From: Paenibacillus piscarius
GTDB lineage: Bacteria > Bacillota > Bacilli > Paenibacillales > Paenibacillaceae
Direction: 5' to 3'
Length of the DNA stretch: 64,000 nt
Assembly: GCF_022234545.1 (NCBI RefSeq)
Contig: NZ_JAIEUI010000019.1
Coordinates: 62,001-126,000, forward strand
Shown: piece after piece, positions 35,250 to 44,910 of the stretch
Numbering within the stretch: position 1 is the first letter of the stretch
Layout: each line of letters begins with the position of its first letter
Program-made: the position numbers and the translations under genes
Notes under the pieces: model-generated
Told to the model about the DNA's origin: nothing
Database searches by the model: none
What the model saw: the letters and a program-made list of their open reading frames with translations, nothing else

Positions 35250-37484
35250 ATGGTCAAAAGAATAAAACTTCGCACACTGTTTATAGGAGGGTGTATTACC
35301 CTCTTTTTTCTTGTTTTGGTCGCAAGGGTATTCTGGATCCAGGTGCTTCAGCGTGAGAAATGGCAAGAGGCCGCAGCCGAGCAATGGGCGCATACGTCTA
35401 TTATCAAGGCAGTCCGCGGGGTGATCTCTGACCGCAACGGCAATGTCCTGGCCAGCGATGTTCCCGCTTATACGGTGGTGGTGAACCCGAAGGTCATTGC
35501 CGAGAAGAAAATCGGTGAAGAGGTGATTCAGGGCCTGCATGAGCTGCTTGGCAAGCCGGTGGATGAGCTGAAGAAGCTGGTAGAGGCCAAGGATAAAGAT
35601 GGAGAGTATCTGAAGAACCGGGAAATCCGCAATGAGGGCTGGAAGATCGACCAGGAGATGGCCGATAAAGTAAAAGCTTTTGTAGATAAGCTGAAGAAAG
35701 AGCATGATACGCTGGAAACCGGAGTCGGCCTTGTCCGGGAACAGAAGCGTTACTATCCGAAGGATTCGCTGGCAGCCCATATTCTGGGCTATACCGACAG
35801 GGACGGCAAAGCGGTAATGGGTCTGGAGAAGTCGCTGGATCAGCAGCTCGCCGGTGTTGACGGCAAGCTGTATTACCAGAGTGATGGTATAGGAGTCAAG
35901 CTGCCGGATTCCAAGGATACGTTCCAGCCGGTGGTAAACGGAAGCAACTTCAAGCTGAGCATTGACAGCACGATTCAGCTCTATATTGAACAGGCGATGA
36001 AGAAGGCGTATGCTGAGTACCGGCCGAAATCAATCAGTGTCATTGCTGCCGATCCGAACACGATGGAGATTCTGGGGCTGGCGAATATGCCGACCTTCAA
36101 CCCTAACGAATACTATGATCTCAATCAGGACGCTGCGGGCTTCTTCAACCATGCGATCATGACGAGATTCGAGCCGGGGTCCACATTCAAGATCGTTCCG
36201 CTGGCCGGTGCGGTGCAGGAGAAGCAGTTTGATCCGAATGCAAAAGTCCATTCGGGATCTATCCGGATTAAGGGATACAGCAAGCCGATCTATGATATGA
36301 ACCGGGCCGGATACGGCACAATCACCTTCCTTGAAGGGGTCAAGCGGTCCAGTAACGTGGCCTTCGTCAAGTTCGGTTACGAGTTGCTGGGTAAGGACAA
36401 GCTGCTGAAGTATATCAATGATTTCGGTTTCAGTGAGAAGACAGGGATTGATCTTCCGGGAGAGATCACCGGGCTCGTCAACCCGGACCCGAACCGGGCG
36501 GTTGAAAATGCTACCCTTGCCTATGGGCACGGCAAACTGCTGGTGACGCCGATTGAGCAGCTTACCGCTATGGCGGCGATTGCGAACGGCGGCAAGTTGC
36601 TGGTGCCGCATGTGGTGAAGGAGGTTACCGATCCAAATACTGGCAAGACCACGGTGACCCAGCCGGAGGTTGTGCGTCAGGTACTCTCGGAAGCTAGTGC
36701 CCGTGAAACAGGCAGCTATCTGGAGCAGGTTGTGGCTGATCAGCAGATCGGAACAGGGAAACATGCCTTCATCGATGGATACCGGGTTGCGGGCAAGACG
36801 GGGACAGCCATCAAGCCTGACGGCAAGGGCGGGTATGACCGGGATAAGGTGCGTTCCTCCTTCCTGGGGTATGCACCGGCCAATGACCCTAAGATTGTTG
36901 TATTCGTAACGATTGACGAGCCTGCCGATGCGGTCGGCGGCGGTAAGGCAGCAGGTCCGGTCTTCAAGGAGATCGTGTCGCAGGCGCTTCCTTATATGGG
37001 CGTGCCTAAGGCAGGCGATGTCGCCAATCCTGACAGCAAGAAGACGCCGAAGGCTCAGGCTGTGGTCCAGCGTAAGGCGCCGGACCTCACCGGCCAAACC
37101 GTAAAGGCTGCCAGACAGCAGCTCATTAATCAGGGTTTTGATTTTGAAGCGGTAGGACAAGGAGCAAATGTGGTCAGCCAATATCCCGAGAAGGATACCC
37201 CGCTTACTGCAGGGCAGCGGATCTACCTGATCAGCGAGCAGGGAGAGAACCTGACGCTTCCTGATCTGCGCGGCCAATCCCTGCGCGATGCGCTGGAGAT
37301 CCTCAACCTGCTGAAGGTGGGAATCTCCGTCAATGGAGAAGGTTATGTCACGGAGCAGACTCAGACCAAGAATAACGGTAAAACCCAGGTTGCGCTGAAG
37401 CTTAGCCCGCTTAATGCGTATGGGGAGAATATTCCTGTTGCCATGGCGGGTGATACCAGCGATGAAGAGGCCGGGAAGAAGTAA
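35250..37484 (+). CDS. pbpB: Septal class B penicillin-binding protein (PBP2B-type) with PASTA domains
   Basis: The 744-residue protein has an N-terminal anchor (about 9-28), a dimerisation domain and a transpeptidase domain. The active site shows Ser311 and Lys314 (EPGSTFKIV), SSN at 367-369 and KTGTA at 516-520. Two PASTA repeats follow (about 622-687 and 688-735). It crosslinks septal peptidoglycan with its SEDS partner. The order ftsL-pbpB-spoVD is the same as in B. subtilis. Confidence 0.94.
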   Translation: MVKRIKLRTLFIGGCITLFFLVLVARVFWIQVLQREKWQEAAAEQWAHTSIIKAVRGVISDRNGNVLASDVPAYTVVVNPKVIAEKKIGEEVIQGLHELLGKPVDELKKLVEAKDKDGEYLKNREIRNEGWKIDQEMADKVKAFVDKLKKEHDTLETGVGLVREQKRYYPKDSLAAHILGYTDRDGKAVMGLEKSLDQQLAGVDGKLYYQSDGIGVKLPDSKDTFQPVVNGSNFKLSIDSTIQLYIEQAMKKAYAEYRPKSISVIAADPNTMEILGLANMPTFNPNEYYDLNQDAAGFFNHAIMTRFEPGSTFKIVPLAGAVQEKQFDPNAKVHSGSIRIKGYSKPIYDMNRAGYGTITFLEGVKRSSNVAFVKFGYELLGKDKLLKYINDFGFSEKTGIDLPGEITGLVNPDPNRAVENATLAYGHGKLLVTPIEQLTAMAAIANGGKLLVPHVVKEVTDPNTGKTTVTQPEVVRQVLSEASARETGSYLEQVVADQQIGTGKHAFIDGYRVAGKTGTAIKPDGKGGYDRDKVRSSFLGYAPANDPKIVVFVTIDEPADAVGGGKAAGPVFKEIVSQALPYMGVPKAGDVANPDSKKTPKAQAVVQRKAPDLTGQTVKAARQQLINQGFDFEAVGQGANVVSQYPEKDTPLTAGQRIYLISEQGENLTLPDLRGQSLRDALEILNLLKVGISVNGEGYVTEQTQTKNNGKTQVALKLSPLNAYGENIPVAMAGDTSDEEAGKK

Positions 37485-37577
37485 CGGCACCTCCGGGCTT
37501 GTTCTAACCCCTGTTTGTCCCGAATAGTCATGAAGATAAGAGATCATGTCTATACGAGCGAAAGCGGGGAGAACGCA

Positions 37578-39506
37578 ATGAAGGTATCAAAGGTCGTAAG
37601 TCGGCGGAGAATGCTGTGGACGCTGCTGGGACTGGGCGTATTGTTCGGTGCGCTGGCTGTGCGTCTTGCCTATGTGCAGTTAACCCAGGGGGAGAAGCTG
37701 AGTGCCAAGGCGGAGGATTCCTGGCGGCGGAATATCCCCTTCACCGCGAAGCGCGGGGAGATTCTAGACCGGGAAGGCGTGGCACTGGCCTATAATATCA
37801 GTTCACCTACGGTGTATGCCATTCCGGTACAGGTGAAGGAGAAGGAACAGACCGCGAAGCAGCTGGCTCCGCTGCTCGGCATGACCGAGGAGAAGCTGAC
37901 GGCGCTGCTGACCCAGAAGAAAGCCTCAGTGAAGCTGCAGCCCGGCGGCCGCAAAATTACGATGGAGCTTGCCGCGAGCATCCGTAATTTGCAGCTGCCG
38001 GGCATCGTTGTCGCTGAGGACAACAAACGGTACTATCCGTACGGTGATCTGGCGGCCCACATTCTGGGCTTTACCGGCATCGACAATCAGGGGATTACCG
38101 GCATAGAGAGCATCTACGACAAGCTGCTGCAGGGCAGCGCGGGCAATATCTCCTATCTGTCCGATGCCGGGGGAAGGCTGATGCCCGGGTCCTCGGAGAA
38201 GTATACGGCGCCGCAGGATGGGCTCAGTCTTCAATTAACCATTGACAAGCAGATTCAGTCTATTATGGAGCGCGAGCTGGATCAGGCGATGGTGAAGTAT
38301 CAGGCTCAGGGAGCCTGGTCTATCGCTATGGACCCCCGCAGCGGCGAGATTCTGGCAATGGCCAGCCGGCCGGGCTACGAGCCCGGAGCGTATCAGGAAT
38401 ATGACGCCGAGGTGTATAACCGCAATCTGCCGATCTGGATGACGTACGAACCGGGCTCCACGTTCAAGATCATCACCCTGGCGGCTGCGCTGCAGGAGGG
38501 CAAGGTGGATCTGCAGCATGAGCATTTTTTCGATCCAGGCTATATTGAGGTCGGCGGCGCGAAGCTGCGCTGCTGGAAGAAGGGCGGGCACGGGAGCCAG
38601 ACCTTCCTGGAGGTTGTGGAGAACTCCTGCAACCCCGGATTCGTAGCCTTGGGCCAGCGTCTGGGCAAGGATACATTGTTCAAGTACATCCGCGATTTCG
38701 GCTTCGGCACGAAGACGGGGATTGATCTTAACGGGGAAGCGAACGGGATTCTGTTCAAGCCGGCCCAGGTGGGACCGGTAGAGCTGGCGACAACGGCATT
38801 CGGCCAGGGGGTATCCGTGACCCCGATCCAGCAGATTGCTGCAGTATCGGCGGCGATTAACGGGGGGAAGCTGTATACCCCGCATGTAGCCAAAGCCTGG
38901 ATCAACCCGGACACAGGCAATGTGGTCTCCGAGACTGAGCCGGAGGAAGTGCGCCAGGTCATCTCACCGGAGACCTCGGCGAAGGTGCGTGCTGCCCTTG
39001 AGAGCGTAGTTGCCAAAGGCACAGGCCGGCCGGCCTTCATTGACGGCTACCGTGTGGGCGGCAAGACAGGGACAGCACAGAAGGTTGTCAACGGACGATA
39101 TTCTCCTACGGAGCATATTGTATCCTTCATTGGCTTTGCGCCGGCGGATGATCCGCAGATTGTGGTCTACACCGCTGTTGACAATCCCAAAGGAATTCAG
39201 TTCGGAGGTGTGGTAGCGGCTCCGATTGTCCAGAATATTCTTGAGGATTCTCTGCTCTATCTGAAGGTTCCGCAGCGCAAGGACCAGCTGCCGAAGACCT
39301 ACAAGTACGGAGAGACTCCGATTGTAACCGTGCCGGATCTCACGGGAGCGACCGTTCAGGACATTTATGAGGACCTGAACATGAATTTCATGCTGGTACG
39401 TTCCGGCACCGGCAATACCGTAATCAACCAGGCGCCCAAGCCGGGAGCGCGGGTGGAGCAGGGCTCCACGATCCGGATCTATATGGGCACCTCCAGTGAA
39501 CCGTGA
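37578..39506 (+). CDS. spoVD: Stage V sporulation protein D (sporulation-specific class B PBP)
   Basis: The 642-residue protein has a membrane anchor (about 12-33), transpeptidase active-site Ser294 and Lys297 (EPGSTFKII), ENSCNPGF as the SxN motif, GGKTGTAQK, and a single C-terminal PASTA domain (about 578-638). SpoVD makes spore cortex with SpoVE, encoded downstream. The ATG at 37578 follows GGGGAG; the ATG at 37530 and an in-frame GTG at 37515 have no suitable site. Confidence 0.93.
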   Translation: MKVSKVVSRRRMLWTLLGLGVLFGALAVRLAYVQLTQGEKLSAKAEDSWRRNIPFTAKRGEILDREGVALAYNISSPTVYAIPVQVKEKEQTAKQLAPLLGMTEEKLTALLTQKKASVKLQPGGRKITMELAASIRNLQLPGIVVAEDNKRYYPYGDLAAHILGFTGIDNQGITGIESIYDKLLQGSAGNISYLSDAGGRLMPGSSEKYTAPQDGLSLQLTIDKQIQSIMERELDQAMVKYQAQGAWSIAMDPRSGEILAMASRPGYEPGAYQEYDAEVYNRNLPIWMTYEPGSTFKIITLAAALQEGKVDLQHEHFFDPGYIEVGGAKLRCWKKGGHGSQTFLEVVENSCNPGFVALGQRLGKDTLFKYIRDFGFGTKTGIDLNGEANGILFKPAQVGPVELATTAFGQGVSVTPIQQIAAVSAAINGGKLYTPHVAKAWINPDTGNVVSETEPEEVRQVISPETSAKVRAALESVVAKGTGRPAFIDGYRVGGKTGTAQKVVNGRYSPTEHIVSFIGFAPADDPQIVVYTAVDNPKGIQFGGVVAAPIVQNILEDSLLYLKVPQRKDQLPKTYKYGETPIVTVPDLTGATVQDIYEDLNMNFMLVRSGTGNTVINQAPKPGARVEQGSTIRIYMGTSSEP

Positions 39507-39557
39507 GTGATAATGGGTTGAACTTGATATGGATTAAACACAGAGTGAGGGATTGCT

Positions 39558-41045
39558 ATGAAATTAAAAGAACTTTCTTCCTGTCTGGCCGCTGCCCGTC
39601 TATACGGGGAGGGTGAGATTGAAATTGCGGATCTGCAGGTGGACTCCCGGAAGGTGAAGCCGGGCGATCTGTTCATCTGTCTGCCGGGATTCACGGTGGA
39701 CGGCCATGATTATGCGCCTCAGGCTGCGGCAAGCGGTGCCGTTGCCCTTGTCTGCGAGCGGAAGCTGGATATCGACCTGCCGCAGCTCGTAGTCGATGAC
39801 TGTCGGTATGCCATGTCGGTTCTGTCTAACGCCTTCTTCGGTTCGCCCAGCAGCCGGATGAAGATGATCGGCATCACCGGCACCAACGGCAAAACAACGA
39901 CCTCTTACCTGATTGAACGGATTATGCTGGATCACGGAGTGAAGACCGGACTGATCGGCACGATCCAGATGCGCTATGACGGGCAAAGCTACGGAATGTC
40001 CGGAACGACCCAGGAATCACTTGAGCTTCAGCGCACCTTGCAGCAAATGGCGCTGAAGGGGGTCCAGTGCTGTGTGATGGAGGTCTCCTCCCATGCGCTC
40101 CAGCAGGGTCGGGTGAAAGGGACGGACTACCGTACAGCGGTATTTACGAACCTGACCCAGGATCATCTGGATTATCACCATACGATGGAGGAATACCGCG
40201 CCGCCAAAGGTCTGTTCTTCTCCCGTCTCGGCAACGTGATCTCTCCGTGGAAGGAAGAACGCAAATACGCCGTGCTGAATGCGGATGATGAAGCGTGCAG
40301 TTATTTTGCCGCCCAGACTGCGGCGGAGGTCATTACTTACGGGATCGACAACCCGGCGAATGTCCGTGCGTCACAAATATCGGTTACCGCCAAAGGAACC
40401 TTTTTCCATGTGGAGACGTTTAAAGGGGCAGCCGATATTTCGCTGCGGATGGTCGGCAAGTTCAACGTCTATAATGCGCTCGCTGCCATTACGGCTGCGC
40501 TGCTGGAGGATGTGCCGCTTGAAGAAATCAAGGCCAGCCTTGAGGCGGTTGCCGGCGTGGACGGACGGGTGGAAGCTGTAGATGAAGGACAGGATTTCGC
40601 AGTGATTGTGGACTATGCACATACACCGGATGGTCTGGAGAATGTGCTGAAGGCAGTCACTGAGTTCGCAACCGGCAAGGTGATCACCGTCTTCGGCTGC
40701 GGCGGGGACCGGGATAAGACCAAGCGTCCGCTGATGGGCAAGATCGCCGCCAAGTATAGCGATAAGGTGATGGTTACCTCCGACAATCCCCGGACCGAGG
40801 ACCCGCTGCAGATTCTGCAGGATATTGAGGCCGGACTGCATGAGGACGGGGTTCCACAGGAGCGGTATGAGATGATTGCCGACCGGCGCGAAGCCATTAC
40901 AAAAGCTATTGAAATGGCAAGCCCCGGCGATGTAGTATTGATTGCGGGGAAAGGTCATGAGACCTATCAGCTGATCAAGGGAGTCGTGCATGATTTCGAC
41001 GACCGCATCGTTGCCAAAGAAGTGATAAGGGGCCGAAGCTATTGA
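39558..41045 (+). CDS. murE: UDP-MurNAc-tripeptide synthetase MurE (meso-DAP type)
   Basis: The 495-residue Mur ligase has the ATP loop GITGTNGKTTTSYL (near residue 110), TGTTQESLELQ, the carbamylated-Lys region YRAAKGLFF and the specificity motif DNPRTEDP. The Arg in DNPR selects meso-diaminopimelate rather than lysine (family knowledge). It adds the third residue to UDP-MurNAc-L-Ala-D-Glu. It overlaps murF by 4 bp. Confidence 0.96.
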   Translation: MKLKELSSCLAAARLYGEGEIEIADLQVDSRKVKPGDLFICLPGFTVDGHDYAPQAAASGAVALVCERKLDIDLPQLVVDDCRYAMSVLSNAFFGSPSSRMKMIGITGTNGKTTTSYLIERIMLDHGVKTGLIGTIQMRYDGQSYGMSGTTQESLELQRTLQQMALKGVQCCVMEVSSHALQQGRVKGTDYRTAVFTNLTQDHLDYHHTMEEYRAAKGLFFSRLGNVISPWKEERKYAVLNADDEACSYFAAQTAAEVITYGIDNPANVRASQISVTAKGTFFHVETFKGAADISLRMVGKFNVYNALAAITAALLEDVPLEEIKASLEAVAGVDGRVEAVDEGQDFAVIVDYAHTPDGLENVLKAVTEFATGKVITVFGCGGDRDKTKRPLMGKIAAKYSDKVMVTSDNPRTEDPLQILQDIEAGLHEDGVPQERYEMIADRREAITKAIEMASPGDVVLIAGKGHETYQLIKGVVHDFDDRIVAKEVIRGRSY

Positions 41046-42454
41046 TTACAAAAGCGCTAGAAACTATCGCGGTAATGTGCGGGGGAGAATTGTCCTCTGC
41101 ACAGGATAAGAATATAGAGATTACGGGGGTCGTTACCGATTCGCGCAGCATTTCGCCTGCCTGCCTGTTCGTACCGCTGGTAGGGGAACGCTTCGACGGC
41201 CACGCCTATGCCGCAGCTTCCTTGGCTGCCGGAGCCGCTGCCACCCTCTGGCAGCGGGACAAAGGTCCGGCTCCTTCCGGGAGCGGAGTGATTCTGGTCG
41301 AGGACACGTTAGCGGCTCTGCAGCAGCTGTCGTCCGCCTATCTGGCCGAGATTGCCCCCCGGGTGGTGGCAGTAACAGGCAGCAACGGCAAGACGACGAC
41401 CAAGGATATCATCACAGCGCTGCTGGAGACCCAGTTCAAGGTGCACAAAACGCAGGGGAATTTCAATAATCACATCGGCCTGCCGCTGACGGTTCTCTCC
41501 ATGGACCATGATGTTGAAATCGCGGTGCTGGAGATGGGCATGAGCTCGCGAGGGGAGATTGCCTTGCTGTCCCGGCTGGCCGCTCCTGATGTGGCCGTGA
41601 TTACCAATGTGGGGGAATCCCATCTGCTCCAGCTTGGCTCGCGCAAGGAGATCGCTAGGGCGAAGCTGGAGATTGTGGAGGGACTTCAGCCGGGCGGGCT
41701 GCTGATCTATAACGGGGATGAGCCGCTGCTCGCCGAGGTGCTGGCGGAGCCTGGCTTCCGTGTGCCTGAAGGTCTGAGAACCTTCCGCTTCGGGCAGTCT
41801 GAGGATAACGGTGATTATCCGACCGGCGTGATGGCACATGGCGGGGGCATGACCTTCACCTCGCATCTTCATGCGGAGCCTGCACTCACACTGCCGCTGC
41901 CCGGGCAGCATAATGTGATCAACGCGCTCGCTGCGCTTGCCGTCGCCCGGCATTACGGGGTGAGCGCGGAGAATATGGCGGAAGGCTTAAGCGGCCTTAA
42001 GCTGACAGGCATGAGAATTGAACTGATCGAGGCGGCCAGCGGTATGGTCATGCTGAATGATGCCTATAATGCCAGTCCGACCTCTATGCGGGCCGCTATC
42101 GATGTACTGCAGTCCATGAAATGCAGCGGCCGCCGGATCGCGGTGCTGGGGGACATGCTGGAACTTGGGCCGGATGAGGTGCTGTTCCACCGGCAGATCG
42201 GCCAGTATCTCGATCCTGCGCTGACGGGTGAGGTCTATACCTACGGGGCGCTTGCTGCCCATATTGCCGAAGCTGCGGCTGAGCGGTTCGGGGACGGTCG
42301 TGTGTTTGCTTTTAACGATAAGGAAGCCTTAATCAATGCCTTGACTGCGAAATGCACCATGAAGGATATTGTGCTGTTCAAGGCGTCCAGGGGCATGCGG
42401 CTGGAGGAAGTGCTTCACCGCCTGATGGATTATGCTGTAGACGATTCAAACTAA
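41042..42454 (+). CDS. murF: UDP-MurNAc-tripeptide-D-Ala-D-Ala ligase MurF
   Basis: The 470-residue Mur ligase carries AVTGSNGKTTTKDII (near residue 112), NFNNHIGLPLTVL, NDAYNASPTSMRAA and AVLGDMLELG. It adds D-Ala-D-Ala to complete the UDP-MurNAc-pentapeptide. The TTG start overlaps the murE stop (TTGA), indicating translational coupling. Confidence 0.95.
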   Translation: MITKALETIAVMCGGELSSAQDKNIEITGVVTDSRSISPACLFVPLVGERFDGHAYAAASLAAGAAATLWQRDKGPAPSGSGVILVEDTLAALQQLSSAYLAEIAPRVVAVTGSNGKTTTKDIITALLETQFKVHKTQGNFNNHIGLPLTVLSMDHDVEIAVLEMGMSSRGEIALLSRLAAPDVAVITNVGESHLLQLGSRKEIARAKLEIVEGLQPGGLLIYNGDEPLLAEVLAEPGFRVPEGLRTFRFGQSEDNGDYPTGVMAHGGGMTFTSHLHAEPALTLPLPGQHNVINALAALAVARHYGVSAENMAEGLSGLKLTGMRIELIEAASGMVMLNDAYNASPTSMRAAIDVLQSMKCSGRRIAVLGDMLELGPDEVLFHRQIGQYLDPALTGEVYTYGALAAHIAEAAAERFGDGRVFAFNDKEALINALTAKCTMKDIVLFKASRGMRLEEVLHRLMDYAVDDSN

Positions 42455-42470
42455 TGGAGGGGGTGTACCC

Positions 42471-43436
42471 ATGGATTATCAATTACTTCTGCTGACGATT
42501 GCTGTGTCCTTTATCCTTGCGGTCATTGCCGCTCCGCTGATTATACCGCTGCTGCGCCGGCTTAAGCTCGGACAGCAGGTTCGTGATGACGGACCCCAGA
42601 CCCACCTGAAGAAGGCGGGAACCCCTACGATGGGCGGGGTCATCATCATGGTGGCATTCACGCTGTCTTTTCTGAAATTCTCGGTCATCAATCCGGACTT
42701 CTATGTGCTGCTTGCGGCCACGCTGGGGTACGGGCTGATCGGCTTCCTCGATGATTATATCAAAATTGTCTTCAAACGCTCGCTCGGTCTGACCGCACGC
42801 CAAAAGCTGCTGGGCCAGCTGCTGGTCGGAATTCTGCTCAGCGTGCTGCTGATATCGGCAGGCCATAACACAGGCATCAGCGTTCCGGGAACATCCGTCA
42901 GCTTCGACTGGGGTCCCTGGTTCTATTATCCGTTCATTGTTCTGATGATGATGGCGGTCACCAATGCCGTGAATTTCACGGACGGAGTCGACGGATTGCT
43001 GTCTGGGGTAAGCGCGATTGCACTGGCCGCGTTTGCGGTGGTTGCGATGCAGGCAACTTCCATTGCCGCCGGTGTCTGCGCTGCTGCAATGATCGGCGCG
43101 GTGCTGGGCTTCCTTGTATTCAACGCCCATCCGGCCAAGGTGTTTATGGGTGACTTCGGCTCCTTCGGGATCGGCGGCGCAATTGGCGCTATTGCTATTG
43201 TGACCAAGACCGAGCTGCTGTTTGTAGTGATCGGCGGGGTATTCGTTGTTGAAATGCTGTCGGTCATCCTTCAGGTCGCTTCCTTCAAAACACGCGGCAA
43301 GCGGATCTTCCGCATGAGCCCGATCCATCATCACTTTGAGCTGGGCGGCTGGTCGGAGTGGCGCGTGGTGGTCTCCTTCTGGGCGGTAGGCCTGGTGCTG
43401 GCCGCTGCTGGACTATATCTCATCAAGGGGTTGTAA
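42471..43436 (+). CDS. mraY: Phospho-MurNAc-pentapeptide transferase MraY
   Basis: The 321-residue protein has about ten transmembrane helices with the family motifs HLKKAGTPTMGG, FLDDYIK, NFTDGVDGL and the C-terminal RIFRMSPIHHHFEL. It transfers phospho-MurNAc-pentapeptide to undecaprenyl phosphate to make lipid I. GGAGGGGGTG precedes the ATG. Confidence 0.96.
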   Translation: MDYQLLLLTIAVSFILAVIAAPLIIPLLRRLKLGQQVRDDGPQTHLKKAGTPTMGGVIIMVAFTLSFLKFSVINPDFYVLLAATLGYGLIGFLDDYIKIVFKRSLGLTARQKLLGQLLVGILLSVLLISAGHNTGISVPGTSVSFDWGPWFYYPFIVLMMMAVTNAVNFTDGVDGLLSGVSAIALAAFAVVAMQATSIAAGVCAAAMIGAVLGFLVFNAHPAKVFMGDFGSFGIGGAIGAIAIVTKTELLFVVIGGVFVVEMLSVILQVASFKTRGKRIFRMSPIHHHFELGGWSEWRVVVSFWAVGLVLAAAGLYLIKGL

Positions 43437-43439
43437 CGA

Positions 43440-44861
43440 ATGAAACATCCTGATCTGTACCGTGATCAAGAAGTGGTCGTCCTGGGGCTCGCCAAAAGCG
43501 GCGTCCAGGTGGCCAAGGTGCTGCATGAACGCGGTGCTGTTGTGACGGTCAATGATAGAAAAGAAAGAGATGAGAGTCCCGAAGCTTCCGAATTGGAATC
43601 TTTGGGAATTTCTGTTATATGCGGCGGACACCCGGAGAGCCTGATCCATGAAGGTGTACAGCTTCTGGTCAAAAACCCCGGCATCCCCTATAGTGCTCCG
43701 CCGGTGCAGCAGGCGCTGGAGCAGGGCATTGAAGTGGTTACCGAGGTGGAGGTGGCCTACCATCTCTGTGCGGCCCCGATGATCGGCATCACCGGCTCCA
43801 ACGGCAAGACCACTACAACGACCTGGGTGGGCCATATGCTGGAGGCAGCCGGGATGCGCCCGATTGTGGCCGGTAATATTGGAACACCGCTCTCCGAGGC
43901 CGCACAGGAGGCTGACGCAGACAACTGGATGGTGGTCGAGCTGAGCAGCTTCCAGCTGAAGGGCACGGTGGATTTCCGGCCCAAGATCGCCGCCTTGCTG
44001 AATGTTGCGGAGACCCATCTTGACTATCATGGGGGCATGGAGGACTATGTAGCCTCCAAATCCAAGCTGTTCGCCAATCAGGGACCGGAGGATACCGCTG
44101 TGCTGAACTGGGATGATCCGGTCTGCCGCGAGCTGGTTCCTTATGTCAAGGCCGGGATTCTGCCCTTCTCGATGACCGAGGAGCTCGTTCAGGGCATCTT
44201 CGTCCGGCCTTCCTTCGTTCCAGGGACCGAGGATGAACAGAAGCGGGTAATTATCTACCGGGATTACACGGAGACAGAGACCGAGATTGCCGCTGTGGAT
44301 TCCATCGGTCTGCCCGGCCGCTTCAACGTGGGCAATGCGCTGGCGGCCTGCGGCATTGCCATAGCTGCAGGTGCGAACCCGGCGGTGTTAGGCGGGGTGC
44401 TCGCGTCCTTCCGGGGCGTGGAGCACCGGCTGGAATATGTAGCAGACAAGGCGGGAGCCGCCTACTATAACAACTCCAAAGCTACCAATTCCAAAGCTAC
44501 GTCGATGGCGCTGGGCTCCTTCCGTCAGCCGGTCATTCTCATTGCCGGCGGCCTGGACCGCGGCTCCGATTATATGGAGCTGGTGCCTGTCCTCGGCGGG
44601 AACGTCAAGGCGCTGGTGGCGCTTGGCCAGACCCGGGACAAGCTGGCCGCTGTGGCGGGCCTTGCAGGAGTAAAGACGGTGATCTCCGTCGATAATGGGG
44701 ATAGCGCCGCCGCCGTGCTGCAGGAGGCCGTGCGGGAGGCAGCGGCCCTGGCGGAAGCGGGGGACGTGGTTCTTCTGTCGCCTGCCTGTGCGAGCTGGGA
44801 TATGTTTACCTCCTATGAGGAGCGCGGGCGTATTTTTAAAGAGGCGGTGCATAACCTTTAA
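43440..44861 (+). CDS. murD: UDP-MurNAc-L-alanine:D-glutamate ligase MurD
   Basis: The 473-residue protein has an N-terminal Rossmann-like domain (VVVLGLAKSGVQVAKVL), ATP loop GITGSNGKTTTTTWV, HLDYHGGMEDYVASKS and NNSKATNSKAT. The last contains a short repeat (NSKAT twice), where the family usually has NDSKATN-type residues. It adds D-Glu in peptidoglycan precursor synthesis. Starts 3 bp after mraY. Confidence 0.95.
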   Translation: MKHPDLYRDQEVVVLGLAKSGVQVAKVLHERGAVVTVNDRKERDESPEASELESLGISVICGGHPESLIHEGVQLLVKNPGIPYSAPPVQQALEQGIEVVTEVEVAYHLCAAPMIGITGSNGKTTTTTWVGHMLEAAGMRPIVAGNIGTPLSEAAQEADADNWMVVELSSFQLKGTVDFRPKIAALLNVAETHLDYHGGMEDYVASKSKLFANQGPEDTAVLNWDDPVCRELVPYVKAGILPFSMTEELVQGIFVRPSFVPGTEDEQKRVIIYRDYTETETEIAAVDSIGLPGRFNVGNALAACGIAIAAGANPAVLGGVLASFRGVEHRLEYVADKAGAAYYNNSKATNSKATSMALGSFRQPVILIAGGLDRGSDYMELVPVLGGNVKALVALGQTRDKLAAVAGLAGVKTVISVDNGDSAAAVLQEAVREAAALAEAGDVVLLSPACASWDMFTSYEERGRIFKEAVHNL

Positions 44862-44910
44862 GTAGGGGGGTGGATAAGCCCCTACTACGGATGCAAGAGG
44901 TGTGCTCCTG

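Noticed and set aside
36030..37547. 505-codon open frame antisense to pbpB
   Set aside because: Same shadow effect; the sense strand encodes an intact PBP with active-site motifs.
37485..37577. Sigma-E promoter for spoVD
   Set aside because: ATA and CATGTCTAT elements exist but match the consensus too poorly to call.
42483..43334. 283-codon His-rich frame antisense to mraY
   Set aside because: Its composition reflects the complement of hydrophobic codons in mraY, not a protein.
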